From: Caenorhabditis remanei | Taxonomy: Eukaryota; Nematoda; Chromadorea; Rhabditida; Rhabditidae | Assembly (NCBI RefSeq): GCF_010183535.1 | Contig: NC_071329.1 | Span: 8,556,001-8,620,000, forward strand | Length of the DNA stretch: 64,000 bases | Direction of reading: 5' to 3' | Part shown: piece by piece, positions 37,701 through 48,100 of the stretch | How positions within the stretch are numbered: position 1 is the stretch's first letter | How the letters are laid out: each line of letters begins with the position of its first letter | Notes under the pieces: model-generated | What the model was told of the DNA's origin: nothing | What the model saw: only the letters and a program-made list of their open reading frames with translations | Databases searched by the model: none | Position numbers and translations under genes: made by a program

Positions 37701-40070
37701 ATTTGAAACATAATCAAGGAAGATTCCAAAAGGGAGACCCACTTTTTGCCTATTCGAACATGATGAGAGCCAAGGAAGGAGCAAAACAAGTCTCTCAGAT
37801 TTCTGCTCTTCTTTTGGAGACAACAAAGTTATTGATTAAAGGAGAAGGACTTGATACTGATGAACAATTGCCAAAGTTGGATACAAATACTCTTCAAAAG
37901 ATTCTTCCGGATATTGATGTCACTTCATTTGTCAATAATTACACCGCTTTCCTTTCTGAAGATGGACAAGCAAGTCAAGAAGAATGCAGTCCAAAAATGC
38001 TTCCATGTGACCATACAACTCGATACCGTACCTTCAATGGATGGTGTAACAACTTGAAGTTCCCAGAATATGCCAACTCATTCGCTCCACTCCGCCACGT
38101 CCTTCCACCTCAATACGACGACGGATTCGATGCCCCGCGTACTCGTGCCAAGTCAGGAAGATCTCTTCCAAATCCACGTCGAATCTCGAACCTTGTATGT
38201 GAAGATAAAGATGTATCTCATGTGAAATTCACTCACATGGTCATGCAGTTCGGACAACTTTTGGATCACGAATTGACTCATTCGCCAGTTGCTCGTGGGC
38301 CAAATGACGAGATTTTGAATTGTACCAAGTGTGATTCCCCCGAAAAGATTTCAGTTCACTGTATGCCAATTCGAGTTGAGAAAGACGACCCATTCTTCCC
38401 AACCAACTATCCAAATGGAGAACCACGTTGTCTTCCATTCGCTCGTTCTCTTCTTGGACAACTGAATCTTGGATACCGTAATCAGTTGAATCAACTCACC
38501 GCCTACGTAGATGGTTCTGCAATTTATGGATCCACGAAATGCGAAGCGAAGGCGTTGAGACTTTTCACTCGCGGTCTTCTCAATTTCACTGATTTCGGTC
38601 ACGGACAAATGATGTTGCCTCAAGGAAATCAAGAGAAAGATTGCCGATCATCTCAAGAGAAGAGATCGATGCCATGCTTCGTGGCAGGCGATGAGAGAAA
38701 TTCCCATCAACCTGGATTGACAATTATGCACACTTTCATGGTCAGAGAGCATAATCGTATTGCAATGCAATTGTCTGCATTAAATCCACACTGGAATGAT
38801 GATACTGTATTTGAGGAGACTCGTCGTATTGTTGTTGCTGAGATGCAACATATCACTTTCGCTGAATTCCTTCCCAAAATCATTGGATTGGATCTTCTCA
38901 ACGCACAGAATTTGGTTCCTAAGAAAAATGGATATTTCGGTGGATACGATGACACTTGTGATGCATCAATCTCTCAACCATTCGCCACTGCTGCATTCCG
39001 ATTTGGGCATACATTGATCCGAAGAATGTTCCCAAGAATGAATTACAACTACAAGAATATGAGTGAACCTGTTGATTTGGCACAACATTTCGGACACGTC
39101 GGACCATTATATGAACAAGAAAAGGGAGGCATGGATGCAATGTTGATGGGACTTCTCGGAACACCTTCAATGGCGTTCGATCGACATATTACAGATGCTG
39201 TCAGAAATCACTTATTCATGAGAAGAGGAGAGAAAACGAGTGGAATGGATCTGATTGTTTTGAATATTTTGAGAGCAAGAGATCATGGAGTACAGCCATA
39301 TAATGATCTTAGAGAGTTCTGCGGACTGAGGAGGGCAGTAAAATGGGATGATTTGAAGAGTGAAATGGATCAAGATAACATCAATATTCTTCAATCACTC
39401 TATGAATCAGTTGATGATATTGATCTGTTCCCAGGACTTGTCAGTGAGCGTCCGTTGAGAGGAGCTCTTCTGGGAACAACAATGTCATGTATCATTGCTG
39501 AACAGTTCGGAAGACTCAAGAAATGTGATCGATTCTATTATGAGAATGATAATAATGCTGCCAAATTTACTCCAGGGCAGTTGAATGAAATCAGAAAAGT
39601 GAAATTGGCGTCGATTTTCTGTTCGAACAGTAAATATTTGAAAACTATTCAACCAAATGTATTCGATGTAACCGACGAGTTGACGTGAGTTTCTTAGTTT
39701 TGGAACTTTCTTAACTGAAACTAATTTCAGAAATGCTCAAGTACCATGCTCAGATATCCCTCAAGTTGATCTATCCCTCTGGAAAGAAAGAAGTGAGTTT
39801 GGTTTCTATAACAATAATGTTTTTTTTTTCTTCCACCAGAATAAAAATGTGTTTTCAGAGACTTGCGAAATGAATGGAAGAAGCATCGCATTGGGAGATT
39901 CAGTGCACATGACACCTTGTGTAACATGCACTTGTACTCTAGAAGGTGTCGCATGTAATCCAACCAAAGTGGACAGTTGTGAAAAGCTGACACACAAATA
40001 CCTGCTGACCGACATCGCAAAAGACACATCATGTATGATTCAGTGCACTGATTACATGAAGAGGGTGTAA
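34773..40070 (+). CDS. secreted double-domain haem peroxidase with inactive first domain
   Basis: Twelve exons (34773-34905, 35080-35311, 35357-35470, 35664-35847, 35898-36082, 36129-36295, 36347-37026, 37080-37262, 37310-37476, 37534-39684, 39731-39792, 39859-40070) encode 1489 residues. Residues 1-18 are a signal peptide ([18 protein letters not shown]). Two animal haem peroxidase domains follow (about 155-680 and 830-1400), then a short Cys-rich von Willebrand C-like tail (CEMNGRS ... CVTCTC). Domain 2 has the distal motif QLLDHE (His927), catalytic Arg1070 and proximal RFGHTLI (His1174), so it can bind haem. Domain 1 keeps the fold signatures ([21 protein letters not shown]) but has Ser239, Glu373 and Trp477 at the matching positions, so it should be catalytically dead. 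Relatives include peroxidasin and MLT-7-type cuticle cross-linking enzymes; tyrosine cross-linking in cuticle or matrix is the likely process. I believe it matches C. elegans T06D8.10. The 3' end converges with the SARAF gene. Confidence 0.92.
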
Positions 40071-40334
40071 GAAGACCGGACGCAAAATTGATCTTTTGAT
40101 TCTAAATTATTTAATTTATTTGTTCCCCGTTTGTACATATTATCTTTTGATTTTCCTCCCGTGCCTTGACCACTCATTTCATTTATTACAACTTTATTTG
40201 TTAGTGCAATGCCAGATAATAAACATAACGATATTTACACTTTCAGCGATATCCATTCAACATATCGTACGCTTTTGAAACAAAACAAAAAACTAGTAGT
40301 AGCTGCACCCGTCGTTCATTTTGCAGGAATAGAT

Positions 40335-41488
40335 CTAGCGTCTCGTGGTTCCACCGTATCCAGAACTTGAGCGGGTGGACGATGTCGAAGGTGAAGCCCA
40401 TGAATCAGAGCTCGAGAAACCCGTATCTTGGAAAAATCCTCTATTGTAGCGTGGACGGGCATAAGCGTTGTTGTTATTCAAAAAACTTGATGCCAAATAT
40501 CCTCCGATCGCTCCTAAACTAGCACCAGTCCAAAATGATCCTCCCTCGCCACTTCTGCCGCTTCCACTTGCTCCTCCACTAGAACTGCCCTGGCTGAAAA
40601 ACTTGACTTGTGTTTAGTATGAGATTTAGGTCACACTCAAAAGACTTACCATCCTCCTCCGGATTGCGAGTCACCGCGAAACCCATATGGTGGCGGTTTT
40701 CCATAGTTGTCGTCATATGGTGGTGGAGCACTTGGGTAGCCACCTGGACCACCACCTCCACCAGAACCTGGTCCTCCTGGACCTCCCGAGCCTCCAGCTC
40801 CTGATTGATAACCAGAATTTTCTGGGCTTCTGTATCTATTCGTCCACATTACATAAATTATGTAAGCAATGAAAGCGACAACAACGAATGTAGCAAATTG
40901 ATCCCATCGATCTTCAGAAGATTTTCGAGATACAGAACGATTTCCACTGCCAGAATTGTACTCTAACTCATACTCAAGACCACATGATCCTCTCAAAATG
41001 TATGGATCATCAGAATAGTCGTATCCCTCGCATGAAACGCTCAACTGAAAAATAAGGTTTTAAAATATTTTCAAGCTTTTCTGATATCTCACCGAACCGA
41101 ACTCCATATCATGAGGCAATTCGGCATCACATTTCCATTGAACATCTGATCCGTCGAAACCTTGATTAGAGCATTGTACAACCTAAGATTTTATTTTTCA
41201 GAGTAGGCAACAACTTTGTTTTAGTTTACTTTTGGTGTGAATGCTCCTTTCGCCGATCCTCCAACACACTTCAACTGGAGTGTAGGTGCAACACGTCGTC
41301 CCGTTGTCATTTGTCCTTTGTTAAGAGTTATTGCTGATACATCTCGGAGAAGAACTTTGTCAGAGGATGCTGAGAAGAAATGTTTTTGATGTCCGTTGAA
41401 AAAAAATCGTACCTGAAGTTTCAAGAAAAACGACCGTCAATACTAAGAACATCCATAGTAGAAAACTTGTTGTAAGTTGAGAAATCAT
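40335..41488 (-). CDS. SARAF (TMEM66) homologue, regulator of store-operated calcium entry
   Basis: Exons 41413-41488, 41230-41369, 41093-41182, 40650-41044 and 40335-40593 encode 319 residues. A signal peptide (LLWMFLVLTVVFLE) leads into a lumenal domain with conserved SARAF features (KVLLRDVSAITLNKGQMTT, VVQCSNQGFDGSDVQWKC, CEGYDYSDDPYILRGSC). One membrane segment sits at about 153-170 (ATFVVVAFIAYIIYVMW). The cytosolic tail is Gly/Ser/Pro-rich, with two PPPY motifs (APPPYDD, KPPPYGF) that could recruit WW-domain ubiquitin ligases. SARAF is an ER membrane protein that slows STIM/Orai calcium entry after store refilling. The gene is divergent from rpn-9, with 939 bp between the starts, and its 3' end meets the peroxidase tail to tail (264 bp apart). 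Confidence 0.88.
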
Positions 41489-42427
41489 TTCTGAAATTGA
41501 AAAATAGCAAAATAATCGATTTCAAGAGTGAATCTGAAGTGTAATAGATAAGAACATAGGACATCATAGATTATTTTTGAAAAGTTAAACTGCGAGAGAT
41601 AGAGAAGAAGAAGTAGAACGTGGGTTGTGGAAGAATGCAGCGGCAACGAGTAATGTGACGTGTAACAACATGCCCCTCAAAAATGAGCAGTGAAGAAATG
41701 GTATTTCGCAATGTATTATATGTATAACTTAGATAAACAGCGAAATGCGTGACTTGTCTGGAATAAAAAGTTCTGAGACATGACATTGGATAAAAAATCT
41801 TCCCGAAACATTTTATCAGAGGAAGCAGAGAGAAGAGGAAAAACTAGTTAATTTTAATTCTCTCGAAAATATTTTAAAATCCGGAAAAAGTTGGAAGTCA
41901 CATTGATACAACAAAACTTCTGTACAGAACCGCAAATTTCAGCAAAATTCCAACTTTTTCTGAAAATAAAAAATCAGCAGCGACGCTCTACCGGATATGT
42001 TGAAGAGATGCGAGACGCAGGAAACGTGGCCGTGGCCGAGAAAATTCTTTTCGTGGTCAGATATTAGGGGTGAAAAATTCTGTGCGCCTTTATTGGCTGA
42101 CAAATGCAATTCAAATCTGAAAAAAAAACGGCTAAGCTGAACTTAAAATAGCTTTAATCTTTAAAAGTTTTCTTTTTCGTATTTTTGAATTGTGTTTTCA
42201 AGCTTGATAATCATATGATATCTCATATTGCATTTGTCATCATTTGTTAATATTTTCTTACAGAACTCATTCATTAACTTCTTATTTAACTTTGATTGAC
42301 TGTCCATTAACTAGCCTAGTAATATAATTCGTTGTATAGTTCCTAATGGTTACCTGTTGAACGTTACGCAGCTCTTGATTTAATATATTGTATCGCTATG
42401 GGCAACGTTTTAGTTAGTTTTTTACAG
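41489..42427. promoter_or_regulatory. divergent promoter region of the SARAF gene and rpn-9
   Basis: The 939 bp separating two divergent start codons carry no gene. There is a GC-richer patch near 42020-42060 (CGTGGCCGTGGCCGAGAAA), then AT-rich DNA up to the TTTTTACAG acceptor that abuts the rpn-9 ATG. TTTGTCAT at 42233-42240 fits the SKN-1 consensus WWTRTCAT; proteasome genes are known SKN-1 targets, but one short match is weak evidence. Confidence 0.4.
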
Positions 42428-43693
42428 ATGGCAATCGAGAAAGTCGACGTTTATCTCTCAAGAAAGCAGAACGCCGCAAAAGGCCCGATCGCGGACGACT
42501 GGAAGACTCTCAATGATTACTATTCTAAAAAGTGAGTTCTCATTTCGAAGCTTCACAAGTAATATAATTTTTTTCAGACTTTGGCATCAGTTGACAGTTT
42601 TGACACGTTCGCTTGTCAAAAAGCCGAAGTTCGTCGCTGATGTCGATTTGGCCGAGTTCTACGATAACTTTATCTCCGAATGGGAGCTTCGTGCCAATCC
42701 TCTTCAGCTCGTCGAAATCTGCATTCCAATTGCTCAAAGCATTGCAACGAAAGACAGACCAAAATCTTTGGAGTTTCTAGCCAAAATTGGGAAGGTTGTG
42801 AATAAGGACAAGATAGCCATTGCTCGTCTTCACACTGGAGAAATCGAATCGAAACTGGAGACAAAGGATCAAAATGGCCAGATTGTCGATCTCAAAGGAA
42901 TCAGAGTTCAAATCGATTCTACCCAACACGAAGTCGATTCTCTTGTCGGCGTCACCGAAGTACATGCTCCGTTCTACCGCGTGTCTTCTCTGTATCTTCG
43001 CGAAGTTGGAGATTTCGCTGGGTATTATCGCGAAGCCTTGCGCTATTTGGGAGTAGAAGATGCCAAAAATCTCTCCGAGGAACAGAAGCAAGTTCACGCA
43101 GTTCTTCTTGGATTTGCAGCTCTCTTGGGTGAGAATGTCCACAACTTTGGAGAATTGGTTTGTTATACGTTTTAAATCTATGCATTTCTACTTTTCTTTT
43201 ACAGCTTGCTCATCCTATTCTCAAATCGCTTGACGGAACCCGCGAGCGCTGGATCGTAGACGTGCTTCTCGCTTTTAACGCCGGAGATTTGCCCCGATTC
43301 TTCTCACTGGAAGGTGACTGGGGAAGCTGGGATGACTTGAAAAGACAAAAAGACTTCTTGACCGCGAAGATTCGTCTGATGGCTATTATGGAACTGGCCC
43401 TCGCTCGTCCGACAAAAGCAAGAACAGTTTCATTCAAAGAAATTGCTACGAAGTGTCAGATTCCATTCGACGAAGTTGAATTTTTGGTTATGAAAGCGTT
43501 AAGCAAAGATCTCATTCGCGGAGATATCAATCAAGTTGAACAGGTTGTGTACGTCTCCTGGGTACAGCCAAGAGTTCTAGATAATGCACAAATTATGCTT
43601 ATGGCTACTCGTGTTTCTGAATGGAGAAAAGACGTCACACTAATGGAAGGAATTGTCAGCAAAGAAGCTCGAGAAATTCTTACCCAAAACTGA
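42428..43693 (+). CDS. rpn-9: 26S proteasome lid subunit RPN-9 (PSMD13)
   Basis: Exons 42428-42531, 42578-43157 and 43205-43693 give 390 residues (human PSMD13 is 376). The N-terminal two thirds are helical repeat sequence (WHQLTVLTRSLVKKP, YYREALRYLGVEDAKNLSEEQ). The C-terminal PCI domain includes SFKEIATKCQIPFDEVEFLVMKAL followed by the winged-helix end RGDINQVEQVVYVSWVQPRV. RPN9 is a structural subunit of the 19S regulatory lid that helps position the deubiquitinase RPN11. The ATG directly follows TTTACAG, so the mRNA is probably trans-spliced. A canonical AATAAA at 43857 ends it about 120 bp before the next gene's acceptor, the classic operon arrangement. Confidence 0.95.
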
Positions 43694-43856
43694 TTCTCGC
43701 GCACTTTAATTTATTTTTGTATCCGTACCCGTGCCCCGTTCTTTACCGATAACTCCTTTATTTTTATAATTACACACCTACGTGTATTCTACAACTTCAA
43801 GATCCATCAGTCTCTCCCTTGTGTATTTATTCGAATTCATAAATTAAACGACTGCA

Positions 43857-43862
43857 AATAAA
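43857..43862 (+). terminator. polyadenylation signal of rpn-9
   Basis: AATAAA 164 bp after the rpn-9 stop and 119 bp before the TTTCAG acceptor in front of fndc-1. This spacing fits cleavage of an operon pre-mRNA followed by SL2 trans-splicing. Confidence 0.55.
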
Positions 43863-43983
43863 TGCTTCCATTTACCTTCTACCGTTTAGTTCATTCACTA
43901 ACAACGTGTTCCAAGTAGCTCACTCAAATACCTGTAGAACTGAGTTTTCACCCCGTTTCGTAGACGACAAGATAATTTCAGAA

Positions 43984-44492
43984 ATGACGGAACTATCAAA
44001 AAACGAAGGAAGTGGGAAATCGGGGAAAGGTGTGAGCGAAGTAGTGGACACTGTCCTATACTACGTTGTTGACCTGAAAAAACAACCACCAATGGCTCAG
44101 TTAGGAGTAGGAGCCGGATTTGGAACTGTGACAGGATACTTTGTCACGAAGGTAAAATAGGCAGTGATGGACATTCAGATTTTCAGATTCCCGTGATTTC
44201 AGGGTGGTCGTCTTGTCGCTGCAACTGTTGGAATCTCATTTTTGTTGGCTCAATTCGCCATTCACAAAGGATACATCACTCTGAACGAATCGAAGATTGA
44301 AAGAGACATCAAAAACCTTCAGAAGTCAGTAATGAAAAAGTTTGTTAGACAATCATTGTTATAAACACATTGTTCATATTCAGAGTATCGAAAAGAGATA
44401 CAATCAACATTCCGAGTTCTTTCATTACGGAGAACCGGTGGATTCTTGGCGGATTTGCAGCTGGCATGCTAATTGGATTTAGTATTGCTTAA
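43984..44492 (+). CDS. fndc-1: FUN14-domain mitophagy receptor family protein FNDC-1
   Basis: Exons 43984-44151, 44203-44324 and 44384-44492 give 132 residues (human FUNDC1 is 155). The FUN14 domain is recognised by GAGFGTVTGYFVTKGGRLVAATVG, the helix FLLAQFAIHKGYI with the Tyr-Ile loop, and the C-terminal membrane helix ILGGFAAGMLIGFSIA. FUNDC1 proteins sit in the mitochondrial outer membrane and recruit Atg8/LC3; C. elegans FNDC-1 works in hypoxia-linked mitophagy and paternal mitochondrial elimination. The human YEVL LC3 motif is not at its usual place; YYVV at about residues 27-30 is the only nearby candidate. A TTTCAG acceptor lies 2 bp before the ATG. It is the second gene of the rpn-9 string. 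Confidence 0.9.
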
Positions 44493-45040
44493 CCAACAAG
44501 TTTTCATTATTTTTCTCCAATTCTCCCGATTGTTCCGATCTGTACAATATTCGATTTACTCGATGTGCTGCATAAATAACCTTCTGTACTCTTACCTCCG
44601 CATTTCTAGTCGTCCTGTCTAGTTCATTTTTCAAATTGTACTATCAAACTAAAGTCTAGTCTGCTGATAAACGATTTTTTGATTTCTGAATGTTTGCGTT
44701 TTATTCTTCACGCCTAGGTGTGGTTTATTCCATAATTTTTCTCTCAAAATAGTTTTATGCAAGCAATATTTGCTGAAAATAAGTAATTTTTGGATGTTTT
44801 GTTTAAATTGAGTTTTTATTTTCTATGTTGTATTGTTGCGGCACGTCAGTAGACAATGGTTAAAACTAAATACACGTGCAACGTTTTACAACGAGGCGCC
44901 GGAGTTACGCGGCCTAGACATGCGCTCTGTTTACCGAAAGTTCCCACTCCCTTACATCATTTCAGTACTCCGAGCATCTCACGCCTAATTAAAAGTTTCA
45001 GCCGAAACTATATTACATTTTTTCAGGTAAACATTACATC

Positions 45041-46223
45041 ATGGGGTCTTCTCAGTCAACTCCGAAGGTAAGAAAATCTATTTGCTGGCTGTCAGTTAGA
45101 GTATTCCATGTTTAGGTGCAAGACAAAGTCCTCAATGATTCCGATAGAATTCGTCAAGCTCAACATCATATGGCTGCTGCAGGAGGAGGCTCCCAATGCC
45201 CGCTTACTCCCGAACAACAACAACAACATCAAGCTGTTTCCGGAGAAAGCTGTGGAAGTGCAAGTGGTGGATGTCCTGTAGGCGCCGACAAAGGAGGCAT
45301 TAATCCACTTAACAACGTATGGTTATTGACAATTTTACAAAAATTATTTTGCTCATTTTAACATTTATTCAGGAACTCGAACATCCTAACCAAAAGCCGG
45401 CCCCAGATCAGCCATTCCCACTTCCGACCAAAAGAGTTCAGTCAACTATTCCAAAGGCTGGAACTGAAAAAGACACTTGGGTTTATCCAAGCCCTCAAAT
45501 GTTCTGGAATGCTATGCTCAAGTAAGTTTTTTGTTAAAAATTGGATTGAAAAGTTGCATTTTACATTTCTGGTGTTGAAAAACGGCAATCTTATATAAAC
45601 TAATACCGAAACTGTATACTGAGAGTTTTTTTTCAGAAAAGGATGGAGATGGCAAGACGATGGACTCAGTCAGAAAGATATGGAGAACATAATCAGTATC
45701 CATAATGCAAACAACGAAGAAGCTTGGAAAGAGGTTCTCAAGTGGGAAAACCTTCTCCATCCGTGAGTAGTTTTAGTTTAAAAAAATTGTTGTCAATGAA
45801 TTTTAAACATTTTTAGAGAATGCGCAGAGCCAAAGTTGAAGAGTTTCAAAGGAGATGCTAAAAACATTTCTCCACGAGCTCGTTTCCGTAAATTGGTTCT
45901 CGGATACGCGTATCCATTCGATCGTCACGACTGGATTGTCGATAGATGTGGGCAGAAAGAAGTACAATATGTCATTGATTACTATGATGGAGGAGCTGTC
46001 GATCCAGAGTCAAAACTATTCACAGTTCTTGATGTACGACCAGCTATGAATTCCGTTGGAAACGTCTGGGACAGAATGGTAAGTTTAATACTAGAAAATA
46101 ATACAGAAAATTGTTATTCAAATTTTACAGGTTGTCGCGTACTGGCGCTTCAAGTTTGAGACTCTCGGAATGGCTCCAAACCTTCCAATTCCACCAACTG
46201 AAGGACACAGTGTTAACCATTAA
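45041..46223 (+). CDS. cchl-1: holocytochrome c-type synthase (cytochrome c haem lyase) CCHL-1
   Basis: Six exons (45041-45067, 45116-45316, 45373-45521, 45637-45762, 45817-46078, 46131-46223) encode 285 residues. The enzyme attaches haem covalently to apocytochromes c and c1 in the intermembrane space. Two haem-regulatory Cys-Pro motifs lie in the N-terminal part (QCPLT, GCPVG). The catalytic core shows [20 protein letters not shown], the haem-ligand region [13 protein letters not shown], and the conserved [12 protein letters not shown] and YYDGG segments. The N terminus MGSSQ has Gly2 and may be myristoylated, as also proposed for relatives. A TTTTTTCAG acceptor at about 45025 precedes the ATG by 15 bp. 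The 548-bp gap after fndc-1 is long for an operon, so an internal promoter is possible. Confidence 0.93.
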
Positions 46224-46561
46224 TCCCTGCCTTCCTCATCTCGATTCTTGTTTTATTTCCATTCATCAGCTCTGCAATTAGCATATTTCGTAGATAGTTT
46301 AGTACTGTTTCTTATTTTTCCCCCTATCATTGTTTGCTGTTGATTATATCATTTGGGGCCCATCATGATCTTCCGTTGTCTCCTACCCGTTACTTTACTG
46401 TGTTCCCCTGTTCGTTTGACTTTCTTTCAAACATTTTCTGAATGAAAATGGAGTGAATTTATGATTTTGAGAATTATTGAAAGCGGAATACAAACACCCT
46501 ACAGATCTTTGGAAAACCAACCAACAATAATGGAGTTTGATAGTGAAAACATTCAGGTAGC

Positions 46562-47939
46562 ATGTGGCTTTTAGCCAGCAAACAGCTGACGAAGTTTTCA
46601 CAGCTGCCAAGAGTTTCTCTGTTAAATCAGGGATATCAGAACGTGAAACAAGGCTTCCGCCGGAATTTGGGAATATCCGTGAAAGATGTGGATGAAAAGT
46701 CAAGAAAAAGAATTGGATGGTGGCTAATGGGATGTGCTGGAATGTGTTACGGAGCTGTTGCTCTTGGTGGTGTCACCAGGTAAGAAACGATATAATTCTT
46801 TTTCAAAACTACGCAGTCTTTTCCAGATTAACAGAATCCGGGCTCAGTATGGTAAACTGGGATCTGTTCAAGACGATGAAGCCACCATTTGGACAAAAGC
46901 AATGGGAGGAAGAATTCGAAAAATACAAAGCATATCCAGAATACAAATTGTGTGTTTCATCGCATTTTGCTTTCTTTGAACTATATTTTCAGCAAATCAT
47001 CAAATCAAGAAATGACATTGAACGAATTCAAATTCATTTGGTCAATGGAATACGGACACAGAATGTGGGGTAGAGCCATCGGAATCGTCTTCTTGCTTCC
47101 GTGTGCATACTTCTGGGCACGTGGAAGATTTGCGCCTGATATGAAACGACGAATGGCTTTGGCAACAACCCTTTTGTTGGCACAAGGTGGAATCGGATGG
47201 TGGATGGTCAAATCAGGGCTCGATCCATCACAAAATTCGTCCGATGTACCGAGAGTTTCTCAATACAGACTTGCAACTCATTTGACAATGGCATTCGTTC
47301 TTTATTCAATTTTCTACTGGAATGGTCTCACACATCTTTTGAAGCCACATGATGTAACTCGTTTGTGTTGCTTTATGGTATATATTACACCTTTGTTTGC
47401 AGCTCACAGCAGTTCGATCGAAACTTGGTGCTCTTCGTGGAATGACTCATTGCTCCAAATTGATGGTTTTCTCGACTGCTATCATGGGAGCATTTGTGGC
47501 CGGTCTCGATGCCGGTCTTGTTTATAACTCGTGGCCGAAATTCGCAGATAAATGGATTCCCGAAAATATGTTATCTCGATCTCCAGCATGGAAAAACTTC
47601 TTCGAAAATGACGTGACTGTTCAATTTGTTCATAGAAATCTTGCTTATCTCACAGTTGTCAGTGTACTGGCCACATTCCTCATCGGTAGACGAGCTCCGA
47701 TTCCAAAACGTACACGAATGGCTCTGAATTTGACGGTTGCTGCGGTATTTGGACAAGCCGCTCTCGGAGTTTTTACTCTCGTAAGAAAATAAAACATTTA
47801 AATAATTCTGCAATTTCAATTTCAATTCCAGATTAATTATGTTCCTGTCTGGCTCGCAGCGTGTCATCAATCTGGCTCAATGGCTCTTCTCTCTTCTGTT
47901 CTGTGGCTCAGTCATGAACTTCGTCGACTACCAAAATAG
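46562..47939 (+). CDS. cox-15: haem A synthase COX-15
   Basis: Exons 46562-46779, 46827-46949, 46993-47353, 47403-47780 and 47832-47939 give 395 residues (human COX15 is 410). The N-terminal 50 residues are basic and Ser-rich, as in a mitochondrial targeting sequence. Eight membrane helices follow; the first is [20 protein letters not shown]. The four haem-binding His are visible: [27 protein letters not shown] and AACHQSGSM. The enzyme converts haem O to haem A for cytochrome c oxidase. An ATTCAG acceptor lies 5 bp upstream of the ATG, so it is probably the fourth gene of the string. Its 3' end converges on the CEP104-like gene, with 161 bp between stops. Confidence 0.95.
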
Positions 47940-48100
47940 TGTCATCAAAAAGATCAAATTGTTATCAAAATCATCAATCATTCTTAATTTATATATAGCA
48001 TCATCTTCTTTTTTCATATTTCATCATTGTTTTTATTATTATTAGAATTAGTTTACATAGATTTTCCAGTTTTCTTCTTTGTTATTCTACTTTTTGGTTG

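Larger units (their letters stand above)
42428..47939 (+). other. probable operon rpn-9, fndc-1, cchl-1, cox-15
   Basis: Four genes run on the same strand with gaps of 290, 548 and 338 bp between stop and next start. Each downstream ATG lies 2-15 bp behind a pyrimidine-rich AG acceptor, as needed for spliced-leader addition. The first gap has a canonical AATAAA about 120 bp before the acceptor. The gaps are longer than the usual 100-150 bp, so some members may also have internal promoters. Three of the four products act in mitochondria. Operon status is inferred from layout. Confidence 0.55.
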
